NCBI GenBank assembly: GCA_028752905.1
Contig: JAQNBH010000015.1
Span: forward strand, 16,352,169-16,416,168
Direction: 5' to 3'
Origin: Cladorhizidae sp. MBARI D1340-BT2
Taxonomy: Eukaryota > Porifera > Demospongiae > Poecilosclerida > Cladorhizidae
DNA: 64,000 bases
In this document: positions 1 through 19,300 of the stretch, piece by piece
How the letters are laid out: each line of letters starts with the position of its first letter
Position numbering within the stretch: position 1 is the stretch's first letter
Program-made: the position numbers and the translations under genes
Notes under the pieces: generated by a model
Told to the model about the DNA's origin: nothing
Databases searched by the model: none
The model's input: only the letters and a program-made list of their open reading frames with translations

Positions 1-812
1 GACAACAGTCTTAAATAAACTGTGAAGTCTATATTCACTCGACAACAGAGTCTAAAATAAACTGTGCACACAATACTGAAGTCTACATTCACTCGACAAC
101 AGAGTCTAAAATAAACTGTGCACACAATATTGAAGTCTACATTCATCTACATTCACTCGAACAGAGTCTAAAATAAATGTTGCACACAATAATAATTGAC
201 GTCTACATTCACTCGACAACAGAGTCTAAAATAAACTGTTGCACACAATAATAATTGAAGTCTACATTCACTCGACAACAGAGCTAAAATAAACTGTGCA
301 CACAATATTGAAGTCTACATTCACTCGACAACAGAGTCTAAAATAAACTGTGCACACAATATTGAAGTCTACATTCACTCGAACAGAGTCTAAAATAAAC
401 TGTTGCACACAATAATAATTGAAGTCTATATTCACTTGACAACAGTCTAAAATAAACTGTGCACACAATATTGAAGTCTACATTCATCTACATTCACTCG
501 AACAGAGTCTAAAATAAACTGTTGCACACAATAATAATTGAAGTCTACATTCACTCGACAACAGTCTAAAATAAACTGTGCACACAATATTGAAGTCTAC
601 ATTCATCTACATTCACTCGAACAGAGTCTAAAATAAACTGTTGCACACAATAATAATTGAAGTCTACATTCACTCGACAACAGAGTCTAAAATAAACTGT
701 GCACACAATATTGAAGTCTATATTCATCTACATTCACTCGAACAGAGTCTAAAATAAACTGTTGCACACAATAATAATTGAAGTCTGAACAGAGTCTAAA
801 ATAAACTGAAGA
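1..812. repeat. Minisatellite, ~54-66 bp unit, next to DGLUCY 3' end
   Basis: A tandem array whose unit reads roughly ctacattcactcgacaaca, then gagtctaaaataaactg, then tgcacacaatattgaagt. Length variants come from an extra tcatctacatt block and from tgttgcacacaataataatt in place of tgcacacaatatt. There are about 14 copies, and the left edge is outside the window. The last degenerate copy (about 781-812) runs straight into the stop codon of the minus-strand DGLUCY gene, so the transcript's 3' UTR would be made of satellite sequence. No coding function is proposed. Confidence 0.95.
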
Positions 813-813
813 C

Positions 814-6926
<6,113 letters not shown>

Positions 6927-7265
6927 TTAGAAATGCGATTTGTAAATTCACACTTTCGTAAGGTAGACAACGTCGCCTGCTCACACCACTTATCACAGGA
7001 AGGTAGACAACGTCACATGCTCACACCACTTGTTAACGAACAAATGAAATCCGAGACGGGAAGGGAAGGAAAGGGAAATCCATCACTTCCCGTCCTATGT
7101 AGCGCCGCGCATAAGCGTGCTTGAGCAGGAGAACTGCGTTTCTAGTCAGCATGAAAAAAGGAGTTCTGTTTGTGATGTCAGACAGGCAGTCACCAGACTA
7201 AGCTGCCAGTTCAAGCACCCAAACAGCTAAGGTTTAAATGTTCTCAGCTCTCACATTATACTCTT
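6927..7265. other. Upstream region of DGLUCY; no gene seen
   Basis: Presumed promoter and 5' UTR of the minus-strand DGLUCY gene. A duplicated block, aaggtagacaacgtc followed by a Crich stretch ending in cacaccactt, occurs at about 6959-6991 and 7000-7032. No clear TATA box or conserved element can be defended from sequence alone. Confidence 0.35.
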
Positions 7266-7269
7266 TCAG

Positions 7270-7530
7270 ACATATCTGGGTTTGTATGGAAGATCAGTAC
7301 ATATCCTGACTTGGTGTGCATCTGTGGACTTCAGGAAAGGATCGAAGATGCAGATAGTATCCTCATTCTTGCACATGAGACTAAGCTAGGAGACTTTTCT
7401 CTTATTATTGGCACAGTCTCTTTCTACAAAGGCCTTGCTTGTACTCCAGTGATGTTCATGATTCATGAACATGAACATAAGTTTGCAATAATGCAACAGG
7501 AAATGTTTAAGGAGTGTGTGTTAAAATAAT
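7270..7530 (+). pseudogene. MULE-like transposase fragment
   Basis: The frame reads ...HETKLGDFSLIIGTVSFYKG and then TPVMFMIHEHEHKFAIMQQE before MFKECV. The pattern T-x-x-LGDF-x(n)-P-x-x-FMIHE-x(n)-H/Q-x-x-MF resembles the DDE core of Mutator-like (MULE) transposases, where the first Asp lies in a D-T-x-x-LGDF setting. Here that Asp is Glu, and the flanking parts are absent or unrecognisable, so it is a dead fragment. The family call rests on pattern memory and is tentative. Confidence 0.42.
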
Positions 7531-9230
7531 TTCTTCTTTAAAGAAGGCCAAGTTCCCTTTAGGAGAAAGCTATGTGATTAAAGAGGAAATTATAGTTGTT
7601 TGATTACCGGAGCCACATTTTCAACAAACAACCACTTCAACAGGATGAAATACTGTCAATTACAAATACAAAGTTCACTTTATTGCTAGGTAGCTAACCA
7701 CTTCACTATATTAAAAATAAGTGCTGAAAGATCTCCAGGACTGGGAGGAAGCTCCACTTGATTGTTCTATTCTCATTTTACCAGCTACAGTACAAGCCAA
7801 TGTGGTCAAGAGTGGTTTAGCAGGATTGGCAGAGTACACAGTTACAGTACAAGTCTCTTCAAATTGATGAGTTTAACATAGATTATATGCCTGTAAGTAT
7901 ATATATACTCCTGGGAATAATATTATGAAGAGCATAAAAGAAGAAGAGCTCAAAAATTGGATGACAGAATTTAGGTGAGTATTGAAAATTTTACAATCTA
8001 ACTATTCGCTGGAAGAGAAAAGTGTTGCCCTACAGAGACGTTATTTTGCAGAATTTCCCGTCTAGTGATGCTGTATCAGTTTTGATTCAAAATCGATGTG
8101 TTCAATGCTATATAATCGTCTGGAATCACTCGGGTTGTGACGCTCTTCCCACAAACAAAATGCAGTTTCCTGTCCCTGGGAGATTGTTACCACATCATAG
8201 CTGCCAGCTGTCCATTGGTGTAGCTGCTTTTTTAACTAACTTAACACAGTACACAAGAAGTAGGAAGGAGAAGAGCAGTAAGGAAAAGACCTCGTCCAGG
8301 TTTTCTCATTCCATTTAAGATTCAGATTGAGTTTGAATTCAAGTTATATACCTACCATAGCAACCATTTACAGAATCTAACTTGGCTACTATACCAAATA
8401 TCAATTCAGCTTGAACTAGAGTAAGCTGGCACAATCAACATGGAATCACAGCCTTAATATGAAGATAATTTTTCCCTAAGAGTTCATGTATGGTAGTATA
8501 TAAAGGGCTTCTGTATAGCGTAGATGCAAGTGATGGTGAATGTCCTGCCACTAGTGAAGAGCAAGGAAATGAGCACACTACTAGTGAAGTGTGCACTTGT
8601 TACGATTGCTATGATAGCAAAGAAATGCTTATGCATGCAAGCCAAGCACTGTTCATATGACGGTCATCCAGGTCATTCATGCACTAACACAACTACTGTT
8701 GATGTCATCCACGTTTTGAAAGCCCTAAGAAGAAGGATAGTATTTGGAAGAAGATACATGGAGCTCGTTTTCTAAGTGAACATCCATTTTGTCTAAGTGG
8801 CTTGATGACTTGATGTTGAAATCATCAGTGCTTCTCAATTTCTTCTGAAAAAGACATAGGTATGAGGCTTGTAGCCAACAGTTTTAGCTCAGCCTGGAAC
8901 CGTAGCCATCGCATCCTTTAGTGCAAGTTGTCTGTGCCTGTAGAAACCATTGAATAGTGGTCTCTTCAGTTGAATGTCTGGCTAGTACGATCTCTGTATA
9001 TGACAGTGGCAATTTGCGACTATGTCATCTTCTAATAATGAAGTTATTGCAGATCTTTGCTGTTACTGCAGATCTATTCAGAAGGAAACATGAGTCTACT
9101 ACATACAAATGCAGTATCAAAGTGGAGGGAGTGATTGCAGTCTTTTTGCAATAGCATTTGCAACTTCTCTTTGTGCTGGTGAAAACCAATAAACAGAACA
9201 GGTTATTGGGGTCAAAATTAATCTTCAAAT
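7531..9230. other. No recognisable gene
   Basis: Short plus-strand frames at 8022-8318, 8524-8775 and 8957-9154 have no recognised domains. A GTGAGT site near 7975 follows a short open stretch (EEELKNWMTEFR). They could be decayed remains of the same transposon as the fragment at 7270-7530, but I cannot show it. Confidence 0.3.
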
Positions 9231-9234
9231 GGGA

Positions 9235-11610
9235 GGTAGGTGGAGGCCCCATAAATCAGTCCGTTCCTCCTCTGCCAAAATGCACCCACACACTTCCACT
9301 ATCCTGATTACACATACCCTCCACCTCCTTCCCAAGCAACAATGCCACCTTCTCCTCAGATTACACATACCCTCCACCTCCTTCCCAAGCAACAGTGCCC
9401 ACCATCTCAAACTCCTCCAACCATATTCCAGCTCCCTCAATTCCATCCAGCTTATTCATTAACATTTTCCGTTCCCTTCTCAGTCTATTTGAAAGGACCC
9501 CACATCTTCCACTTGATTCCTGTCACACAACACACATCTATCATCACACATTGCTTCTTGTCCTAATGGACCTTTGTCCTAATAGACCTGCTGACCCTGT
9601 CCTTTGATATATAATAGTACACACCAATGTACTCTCAAACCTGAACATCAACCTCACTCCTTCATATTCCTGCAATGACCTTGTATACCTTTCTGCTCCA
9701 TCGCCTTTTTGCCAAACTGCTCATACTCATGACATCCTCCTCCCAATCACACACATTTCTCTTCTTCATCTTCACCTTCCATTGCCTCACTAGCTCAGCA
9801 TTCAGATGTATTTCCTCCTCAACAGTATATAGTCTTCCCACCATCCTATCCCTTCATTCTTAGCTTGTCTGCCACAATTTTTATCAGTCTACCCTCCTCC
9901 ACCTGTGTAAGCCTCCTACCATAGAGAATTTCTTTCTCTTCCCTCATCTCTGCCAACTTCCTCCATCCTCAACTTTACCACTCCTGCCGCTATTTTACCC
10001 CTTTATGGGTTTCTTCCAACTCTCTGGAACCAACCACACTTCAGCAGCATGTCCCAGGCGCTTGGCCTAGCCAACAGCTCCCGCACCATCCTACCTCTAT
10101 CCACTTCTGTTTTTCCGTTCACTTGACTCATCCACACCCACTGCCTTTCCAATCCATTCCTCTGCTTTAATCTTCATTTTATCCAAGTGTACATTCCATC
10201 AGTTTCTCATCAGCTCCTCCCCATCAATATTCCACTTCACACTATTCCTCCCTTTCCCAATGACCATTACTTTACTCTTCTTCTCATTAAACTTCAACTT
10301 CCATCTTATCGCTTAGTTCTGCACAATATCCAATATATCTTGCAACTCCACTCCTGTGCCCTCCAAAAGCACAATATCATCAGCATAGGGCAATGCACCA
10401 ACCATTTACCATCCACCCTTCAATCCCGCTCAGCTCCCTCTGGTCTCTAGTTCATCCCTATTCCCGACAAATATATGTTGGTGACAAAGGACACCCCTGC
10501 CTAAGTCCCCTCTCTATCCCAAACCGCCTCGACTAACCTCCGTCCGATATAATCCTAGCTTCCACCCCATTGTAGAGGCCTTCACACATTCATAAAAAAA
10601 TTTCCTCCACTCCTGCTTGCCTACCACAAACCATCTCTCCACACACTGTAGCAAGCCTTACTGATGTCTAGAAAAGCTAGGTAAGACGATCCCTTCTTCC
10701 TTTTCCAAATCTCACATATACCCCTTAGGACAAACAACTGGTCTGCACATCTCCTCTTCCTTCTGAAACCTCCCTGTGCCTCCGTGAAAACTTGTTCCTC
10801 ACAAAACTTGCCTAACCTCTCTGCCATCAACCTAGTAAAGACCTTCGCTACACAACTCCCCAATGATATCCCTCTATAATTCCCAATCAATTCTGCATCA
10901 CTGTCTTTGTAGATGATCTTGTCATCCAATCCTCCGGACAGCACTCCCTCCTCAGCACCATGTTCAGCAATCGACTAATACTTCCACCATCCTCCACCCT
11001 CCATACATCATCCATTGAATATTCCATCTGGTACTGGAGCTTTTCCCCTCTCTAGACTCTTCAATATATCCACCACATACCCATCTCATCGTCACTCTGA
11101 CCTCGTTCACCCAAACCAGGTATTGTGGACACTCCTCTCTCTCTGCCAAGCTCCTCCCAGTGTCTTGCCATCTCCTCTAAAACCTCATCTTCTCCCTCTA
11201 TCACTCCACCAGAGTTGGTCTTCAATCTTCCAACACTTTTCTTCTTTCCCCTCGGGTCCGACCAAAACAGCTTACAACTGGTTGCACCTGTTCTCTTATT
11301 CTCCACACGTTCTTTTCCCGTAGCTCTTTACTTATCAGTAGCTTCACTTTTTCCTTAGCTTTTTATAATATAGTTTTCTCACTTTAACATCATGACACCC
11401 TCCCCCCCCATTCTTGCCATCTTCAATTTTCCTTTCCAGTTACGTGTTGCTTCCCCTATTTCATCTGACCACCATCCTTTCAAGCTCTCCACTATTTTCT
11501 TCTTCTCTAACCCTTTCTCTGCCGCTGTCAACACCTTTTCTTTCCATGCATTCCAGATATATACTATTTGTTACATTGGACCCCTGCTCATGATCTAACC
11601 TCCTCAAGGG
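9235..11610 (-). mobile_element. Decayed LINE with reverse-transcriptase motifs
   Basis: Minus-strand reading gives, in order of the element: GLFWSD-like then SVGRLKTNSGGVIEGEDEVL (about 11165-11235), NYRGISLGSCVAKVFTRLMA (about 10805-10880), EAQGGFRRKRRCADQLF (about 10735-10790), FLDISKACYSVWRDGLW (about 10621-10675), GLRQGCPLSPTYI (about 10465-10505), ALPYADDIVLLEGTGVELQD (about 10340-10397) and YGRRLTQVEEGRLIKIVAD (about 9865-9925). These are the RT palm motifs, including YADD, and a C-terminal segment. SKACYSVWRDGLW replaces the usual SKAYD-x-V-x-R-x-x-LW. Many stops and frame changes; the 5' endonuclease is missing. The long plus-strand frames here are shadows. Confidence 0.85.
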
Positions 11611-12391
11611 GTTGAGGGTGCGAGTAATCAGGTGATGGTGGAAGTGTGTGTGTGCATTTTGCAGTGCGTAGTGAAGTGTGCAGAGGAGGGACTAATTTAT
11701 GGCCTTCCCCCCCCCCACTCCACCATAACCAAGCAGTACAACTCATTTAACATAGACAATTAACTTAATGTTTATCAGATATGTACGTCATCGTGTTTAT
11801 TACAGTACAAGTCATCTTACCTCATTTACTGTCGTTATTATATATATTTTGTACTGCACTGCACTGCACTGCACTGGGGTGCAATGGTCCCAAGGGACTC
11901 GGCCTTTTGAAAATTAAATTAAATTGTTATACTGAGCAAGTCTTCCATAGGCCTTTTACCAATTGCAATACTTTGAAATGATCGAGATACCATCCAATTA
12001 TTATTTTCTGCAAGTATTTTTTGATAATTGAGAACTCTACAGGTGGCAATGAAAATATCCAGCCCTTCTAAAACTCTAACTTTGTTCAGTAATATTGCTA
12101 TGCAGTTGGTAAAGAGACCGTATTGAGCAGCTGCTACAATTATACACTAGTATGTGTAGAGCATGATATGCTCATGACAAGGCTGCCAGAGAGTTGAACT
12201 GTCATATGAAAATATACAGCAAAGTCTAAATCACTGTTGTAAATTTTCCAACCCAGAAGATAATTATTTTTATAGAGCAGAAGTGTTTCCACTTATCATG
12301 CAATGTCAGCAACAAAATGGCTTACACCGAGAAATGGGGGTGGGAGGGGGTGGGGGGCATAAGTGAGTTCAAAACTGGCAAAAAATATATT
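11611..12391. other. Intergenic stretch between LINE and START-domain gene
   Basis: No gene found. It includes a short C-run at 11708-11719, a cactg pentamer run at 11852-11875 and a G-rich tract at 12335-12357. It would hold the 3' UTR of the minus-strand START-domain gene, whose stop codon is at 12392-12394. Confidence 0.4.
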
Positions 12392-13315
12392 TTAGTTGGA
12401 GAGTAATTTTGCACTGGAGCTTCGACGCATTTGCTGCAAAATGTGGTGGTCCACAGATCTGGATGCAAGTGTCAACATTGGAAGTGATATTGACTTCTCA
12501 TCTTCACTGTCATCATCACTCACACTATCCCCTCCCTCAACAAAGTGGTCATCAGTGAAGCTCCCTTGAGGTGTGAAGAAGGACAATTGACTGTCTCCTC
12601 TTAGCCCAGCGTTCTCTTCTATCAGATGATCACTGTTCACATCGAGTTCAAGGAGGAACTTAGGTTTCCGGTCCAAGTTGCTATCTATGACATCCACTGG
12701 ATGCCAGAACATGGGACCACCAGCATCACAGGTGGAAGCATCATCGTGCAACGCTGCTATCTGGTGCAGTTGACTATGCTGCTCTATTAACAACTGAGGC
12801 TCTGCATGTTCAGTGAATGATGTCCTTGGAATGCCGCCACTGCCACCTGTCCCATATCCTCCCTCATTCTGCTGACCAGGTGACTCTCCATCTCCCAAGT
12901 CTCCACCAGTCAGACACAGGGAAGCTGAAGACAGAGGTTTGTGCCTCAGCAACATGTCCCCATTGTCTGTTCTTGTTAAACTCTCTCTTAGATGAGGTTT
13001 AATGTAGACAGGAAGCACAGAGAGAATCCCGCTCCTACTGGCACGCTTCCCTGTGAATTCATCGATGGAGACTTCATCGATGTACTGGTGGCTGGTTTCA
13101 TGGTAATATTCAGTAGTGGCATCCAATACTGCCTTCTTTTCACTGTGAGTCAGGGATTCTTCAGACCACGAGGATTGTTCTTGGAACAGGCCCATGCTTA
13201 AATATTGCAGCCTTCCAGAAGAGCTCATAAGAATCTTGCGGATCCTGTGGATGGCCTTTGGCTGGCGTAGTATGACCCTGTTCACTATCATAGAAGGGAG
13301 AGCTTTTAGATCAAC
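12392..13315 (-). CDS. START gene, last exon
   Basis: 924 nt, 307 codons plus stop. Acceptor ...TTTTGCTCAG (AG at 13317-13316). It opens with VDLKALPSMIVNRVILRQPK, the last strand and C-terminal helix of the START domain, then MSSSGRLQYLSMGLFQEQSS. Beyond residue about 60 it is low-complexity, with Gly-rich (GGYGTGGSGG) and acidic stretches (SVSDDDSEDEKS), ending RRSSSAKLLSN. The open frame extends upstream to 13372 only because the intron happens to be open there. Confidence 0.8.
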   Translation of the reverse strand, partial: VDLKALPSMIVNRVILRQPKAIHRIRKILMSSSGRLQYLSMGLFQEQSSWSEESLTHSEKKAVLDATTEYYHETSHQYIDEVSIDEFTGKRASRSGILSVLPVYIKPHLRESLTRTDNGDMLLRHKPLSSASLCLTGGDLGDGESPGQQNEGGYGTGGSGGIPRTSFTEHAEPQLLIEQHSQLHQIAALHDDASTCDAGGPMFWHPVDVIDSNLDRKPKFLLELDVNSDHLIEENAGLRGDSQLSFFTPQGSFTDDHFVEGGDSVSDDDSEDEKSISLPMLTLASRSVDHHILQQMRRSSSAKLLSN

Positions 13316-16300
13316 CTGAGCAAAACATTTTGACACACAATTACAAAAAACAACAACAACAACAACAAACAATAATTATAACTGCTATAACTTCTAGGAC
13401 ACGGCAATTTTTTTTTACGGAATAAAAAATCAAAATTAATGACACCATCTCATGCTTGCAGTAACAGCAATTAGAGACCCAGAAACAAGTTTGAAATTTT
13501 TTATCCAAGAATAATACAATCCAAGTGAAAAATGCCAGCTATGCAATTATAGTTATCTCTCAATGAACTCTCAGTTAACATAATAATATTAAAATCACCT
13601 TCGCAATCATCAACTTCAAATTTTATTCACTCGATGTTTTGACTAGAGCATCTAGTCGAAACGTCGAGTGAATAAAATTTGAAGTTGATTATTGAGAAGG
13701 TGATTTTAAAATTATAGTTATGCCTGAATATAATATATGTGCTTGATATACTCACTGAAGTATTTCCCCGTAGACACCGTTAGTGTTACACTAGTGGTCA
13801 TTTTCTCGTTCTATTGTGCACGCGCGTCTTCATGAGCTATGTCTTCCAAAGAATTATGGCAACATTTTAGACAGCAGTTCTAAGCAGTTCTTCTGGACGA
13901 CAAAGCAGTCGCAATTTATAGACAGCTTTAGTGCTGTTACAAAAACTTAAATGTGTGGTATACCGTATTCACTCGAATATAAGTCGCACACTGAATTGAA
14001 GTCGCTCTGAAAGCTGCACTCCAAATGTAGCACACCTAGTTAATTACACCACCGCTGCCGAGATCAAGAAAGCATTCAGTGCTTGTGGTATCACTGTGAA
14101 GGTGGACGGATCTGAAGATGGAGAAGAAATTCACTGCCTCAAAGTCGATAAAGTATATAGCAGTTTTAGCTATCCCAGCCATTACTGAAGCTACTCGCCA
14201 GCTGAAGGAAGTGACAGCAGTGGAGAAGATCCATTTGCTTCCTTGGACGAAGAACAGATCGAACATAACGAACTCATTGTAGATAACGATAGCGATTAGG
14301 AACTCTTGCCAGCCAACTACTACCTAGCTCAAATGTTTGAAATGAAACGATCGCAACCACAATTAAGCACAAAAAAATTGCGTCAGCACAATAGCACAAG
14401 ACTGGCTTGGCACTGCGCAAGCGCACTGCTTGAAGATCGCAACTTGATTTGGCTGAAATAAATACAAGTCGCGACTTATATTCGAATGAATACGGTAGAT
14501 GGTGTCAGTTTGGACTGACCGAGGACGGACCAATCATATGAAGTATAGTGATTATTACAAGTAAAGTATAGAGTAACCAATCTCAGCGTCGTAGAATACG
14601 ACGAGTGATTTCACGAGCACGTGCCTGTATTTCACGAGCCGAAGCAAATGAAAATACAGCCTGCAAGTGAAATCACTCGCCATATTCCACCCACTCAGGG
14701 TTTTATCTGGGGATATTGTTTTGGGGGGGAAACATTGGACAAATGTGTTAATTGCCACACGTGATTCTTAATAAATTATGCCAATAACACTAAGTGCAGT
14801 GGGCTAGGTTTGTCTGGAGAGCACATGGAAGCTATAGCATGCTCTTTGATTGCTTTAAAATGGATCTAAGAAAGTATTTTACTAAGAAAATACCTGTGCT
14901 TGACCCTGATTGCTCCACTAGTCCAAGAAATAAGCCTGAAACTGATGTAAGTGCTGGACTGCACTCTTTTGAGTCTGGTGGTGATGAATCTGACAATAAT
15001 GCAAGTTTGTCTGACACTGAAATGGATAATCCTCCAAAAAGGAAGAAAGTGGAAAAAACTAGCAGAAAGGAACAAGTCAAGCAATCAAAGAAAAGAATGT
15101 CTTTCAATTCAAGGTTGTTACTTGACTTCCCTTGGGTTCGACACGATTCAGCAATTGATGGGGCATTCTGTACCATCTGTGAGAAGTGGGGAAAGCCTCC
15201 CCTTCAAGTTCAAGGAGCTTGGGTACATGAGCCATTTAGAGCTTGGAAAAAGGCCAGAGAGAAAATGCAAGAGCATGCTAAGTCCAACTGGCACAAGGAG
15301 GCATGTTTACTGGCTTTAGAACACGAGCATTCTCCCAGAGAAAAGGTACGATTATTGAGCAGATAGAGTCTGTTTCAAGAAGACAACGAGATGAAAATCG
15401 TACTGTTGTGAAGAAATTGTTACGGTGCACCTACTATTTGGCCAAAAATAGAATTGCCCATACAACTAACTTTGCTGATCTAGTTGAACTGGTAATTGCT
15501 TGTGGAGCTAATGATCTTCACCTGTTTGTTCGTGATGAAGTGCGTAGGAATGCTATGTATACATCCACAACTGCCACTACCGATTTTGTTACTGCCATTG
15601 CTCTTTGGGTAGAAGAAGGGCTCCTACAGAGTTTAAAAGAGTCTCTACTTCAATCTAATGGGGGATGAATGCACTGACGTGGCGTCCATGGAAGAGCTAT
15701 CCTTGTGTTTCAGGTGGCTAAGAGATGGCAAACCCGAAGAGCACTTTCTTGAGGTGATACATGTCAAAAGGGCGAATGCTGAAACCATCACTTCAGCCAT
15801 TACCACCTACAGTACCTAGGAGACAAGGGAATCAATGTGAAGTGTATGCGAGGAATGGGTTTTGATGGTGCCGCCACATTTTCAGGAAGAAAGACAGGAG
15901 TCCAGACACGGCTTCGTAGGCTATCTCCACATGCCATATTCATTCACTGCAGGAATCATTTGCTACAATTAGCATGTGTACAAGCAGCAAATCAAGTTCC
16001 ATGCATCAAACGGGTATACAATAACCTCACAACTCTATGGAAATTGTTCTATTACTCCCAAAAAGGCAGAGCAGCTGAAGGAGATTCAAGCAGTTCTCAA
16101 CTAAAAATGCTTAAACCTACTGACACCCGCTGGCTGTCGCATGAAAACACAATCAGGTCAGTTAAAAGATCATACATTGCAATAGTTGCACGGCGTTTGA
16201 AGCAATTTATGAGGAGTCTGGTGATGCTAAAGCTCATGGTCTGTCTCTACTTCTCAGAAAGCTGGAAACAGTAGCATCCATTTACATGCTCTCTGAGGTG

Positions 16301-19300
16301 CTTCGCAGTATTGCAAGGCTTTGTAGAGCCTTACAGACAAAGGGCTTTGATCTTGTTCACAAGTTCCGTTGGCAGTATCTTCGACTCTTCAGGAATTGCA
16401 TGCTATTCAAGTATCTCCTACAGACTCTGCATGGTATTCCAGTCTAAAGGAAGTTATTCATTGTCTGGTATTGCTATGGAGTCCTTCGAAGAAACCTTGA
16501 GCACTTTCCACACTCGGGTAATAAATCCTTTCATTACACATCTAACTGAGAATATTAACAGCAGATTTGCTGATGGTAAGGATTTATTAGTTGCATTTTC
16601 AATTTTTGATCCACGTCACTTGCCACCTGAATCTGATCAAAGATACAGAGAGTATGGTAAAGACAAGTTAATTCAACTTTGTCGACAGTATGGGGTCCAA
16701 TCGGAAGTAGACGACAACGGCAAAGTGGTTAAGTTTGATCCTGATATTGACTCTGAGCTGGTTATGGAAGAATGGATGACGTACAGACGCCTTTTAAACT
16801 CACAAAAAGGAGTCCGAAACATGCAAGAGGGGATAGAGGAAGTCTACAGGCAAATGTTTCCTAACATTGTGAAGCTAATGTCAATCTTACTTTGTCTTCC
16901 AGTAAGCACTGCTTCAGTAGAGCGTAGCTTTTCAGCAATGAAAACTGTCAAAACAAGGCTACGAAATAGATTTGCTGATTCAAGCCTTAGCAATTTGATG
17001 AAAATAGTCATTGAAGGACCAGATAAATTATCTGATATAGACTTAGATAAAATTGTGACTACATGTATATGGAGCACGATTAAGACAAGAGCTTTACATG
17101 TTTAGTTATGTATTTCATTATGCAACTTCATAAAAAAATTAATGAGTGGGAGGGGAGGGTGGGGGGGTGGGGGGGGGGAAACATGTCCTCTTGGGGGGGA
17201 AACATACCCCGGTCTCCCCCCCCCCCCAGATAAAACCCTGCCACTTGTGTGATGAGATACACACATCTCCACCCACCCCCACCACAAGTGCATGACATAT
17301 GGCAGTAGGAAGTTGGTCCAAACTTCACACATTTGAATGCCACCTGAAGCCTGCAATGTTTGCCGCAGAACATCATTTTGCACAGCTGCACCACTCATTT
17401 TACCAAATACTCAACTTCTTCGCTCCTTCTCGAAAGGGGTTGCTACAACCACAGCTACTCTGAAGAGAAGGGGGTAAAAGTTGTCCATTGCATAAAAGTA
17501 TCTGTGCTATAATGATCTGTGCTATAACGAAGAATGGGAAGATTTCTACCCACTGCAGCTACCAAGATTCAATGTTGAAAAGTCGAACAGTCTGATCATT
17601 TCAGTTAATCACACTCTCTTATCCAAACACATGAGGATAACAGGTTTCCTATTGTATACAGGCACTCTGGTGTACATAATACATACTCCTCACATGGGCT
17701 AAAAAGGAGACCAAGGTCTGTGACTTGCTGCCCCGGAATGGTTCCAGAACCCAACCGGTCCCTGGCAGGAGCTGCATGTATACATACATACACAGTTATA
17801 GAACAACAATACTCCCAGCAAAGACAACATCCCATAAAAGCTGGTTGTTAATTAACCAATGCCACACTGTAAGTAGATACTTTCGCAAACTCGATATCGG
17901 TCACAAAAATTTGAACCGACAGCGCAAAACACAGACTTAATTATTTTTTTAAAAGTCTGCACATGCCCAGTAGACCGTCCAATTAAAATATTCATTAAAT
18001 TTTACTTCTGACTTGAGGGGGAGGGATCAGAAAACATGTGGTTTTGTTATTATTCTTGCACATTCATGCACATTCATGCACATTCATACTTGGTCTTGAC
18101 TCATATACCAAAATGTAGCCCATTCAGCTTTCTAATGGTCATCTTGTTTTGCTATATATATATAGCTACATGTTTTTCTTTGGGAACTACAGGTTGGAAT
18201 GTGAAGTGGAATCATCCCCTCAACCTCCACTTCCATTCTTATTTTCTAACATCAAGTCTTGAGTGGCTATAACACAGGAAAAATATAACACAGGAAAAAG
18301 GAAAGAAAAAAAGTATTCCAGATGCCTTTGTTACTTCTATTGCAGCTAGGTGAGCTAGCGTACCAGCACACTCACCTAATAGAGCCTCCAAGTGATGAAG
18401 AAGCCACTTACTGTTAGATATATTTTAAAGAAAATTTTCAAATTTTCGGCCCTAAAGTGCTAAGAGTCACCGGCTTAATAAATTACAAAACAGTGTCATG
18501 ATATCTAACCTCACCCCCCCCCCCCCCCCTCCCCCTGTCAAGTAATCAATTACTTTAATCTTAAGAAAATTGGTCACAATTACTATTAGAATCTGTCTCT
18601 TGAAACATACAACGATTATTACTCATTCTTGCCCCTTCCACCGCTTATACAGAGCATTGTCTTTATACCCCCCACCCCCAGCAAAGAAATCTGCGATGAA
18701 ACCCTGCAAATCAAGGACATGACCAAATAACAAAACAGGAGCTATCAACTAACACAAACTGAACCACAATCAACACCGAACATCACCGACAACAGCAAGC
18801 ACAGAAACACGCCTACCTCAGCTCTGACGATGTGAGGTTTTGGAGGGAATTCTGAATGAACGATAGACACTGTTGACCGCACGTACTTATCCCCCTAAAG
18901 CAACATCCAAACAAGTTGTGTTATTATGCACACAAAACCAGGAGAAGAAGAGGCCTCACTATGTAGGTCATGCGTTCAAAGTGAAGGAAATCTCGCTCCT
19001 GCTTGATGAAGCACTTGGTAGCAGCCATATGCATGTACACTGTGTGTGTGTGTGTGTGTGTGTGAGCGAGTGTGTGTGTGTGAGTGTGATAGACACAAGG
19101 TCAACAAGTTGTCAATGGCTAGTGGCTAAATATTGCTTACAAATGACATCCGTGTCGTCAGAGAGAGATTTCACCTGTTTCATCTCCTGCATCAAAATTA
19201 ATTACCTCAACATGAACAACAACAACAACAACAATAATAACAAATAGCAATACAATAGAGGATTAGGTAATAACTCCTCAATCAAGTGGAGGAAGTAAGC

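Noticed and set aside
9229..11598. Several plus-strand frames of 60-107 codons
   Set aside because: They are antisense shadows of the minus-strand LINE, whose RT motifs are clear.
14688..17248. An 8-bp target duplication for hAT1
   Set aside because: The flanks cacccact and ccacttgt share only a shifted ccact; I do not claim a duplication.
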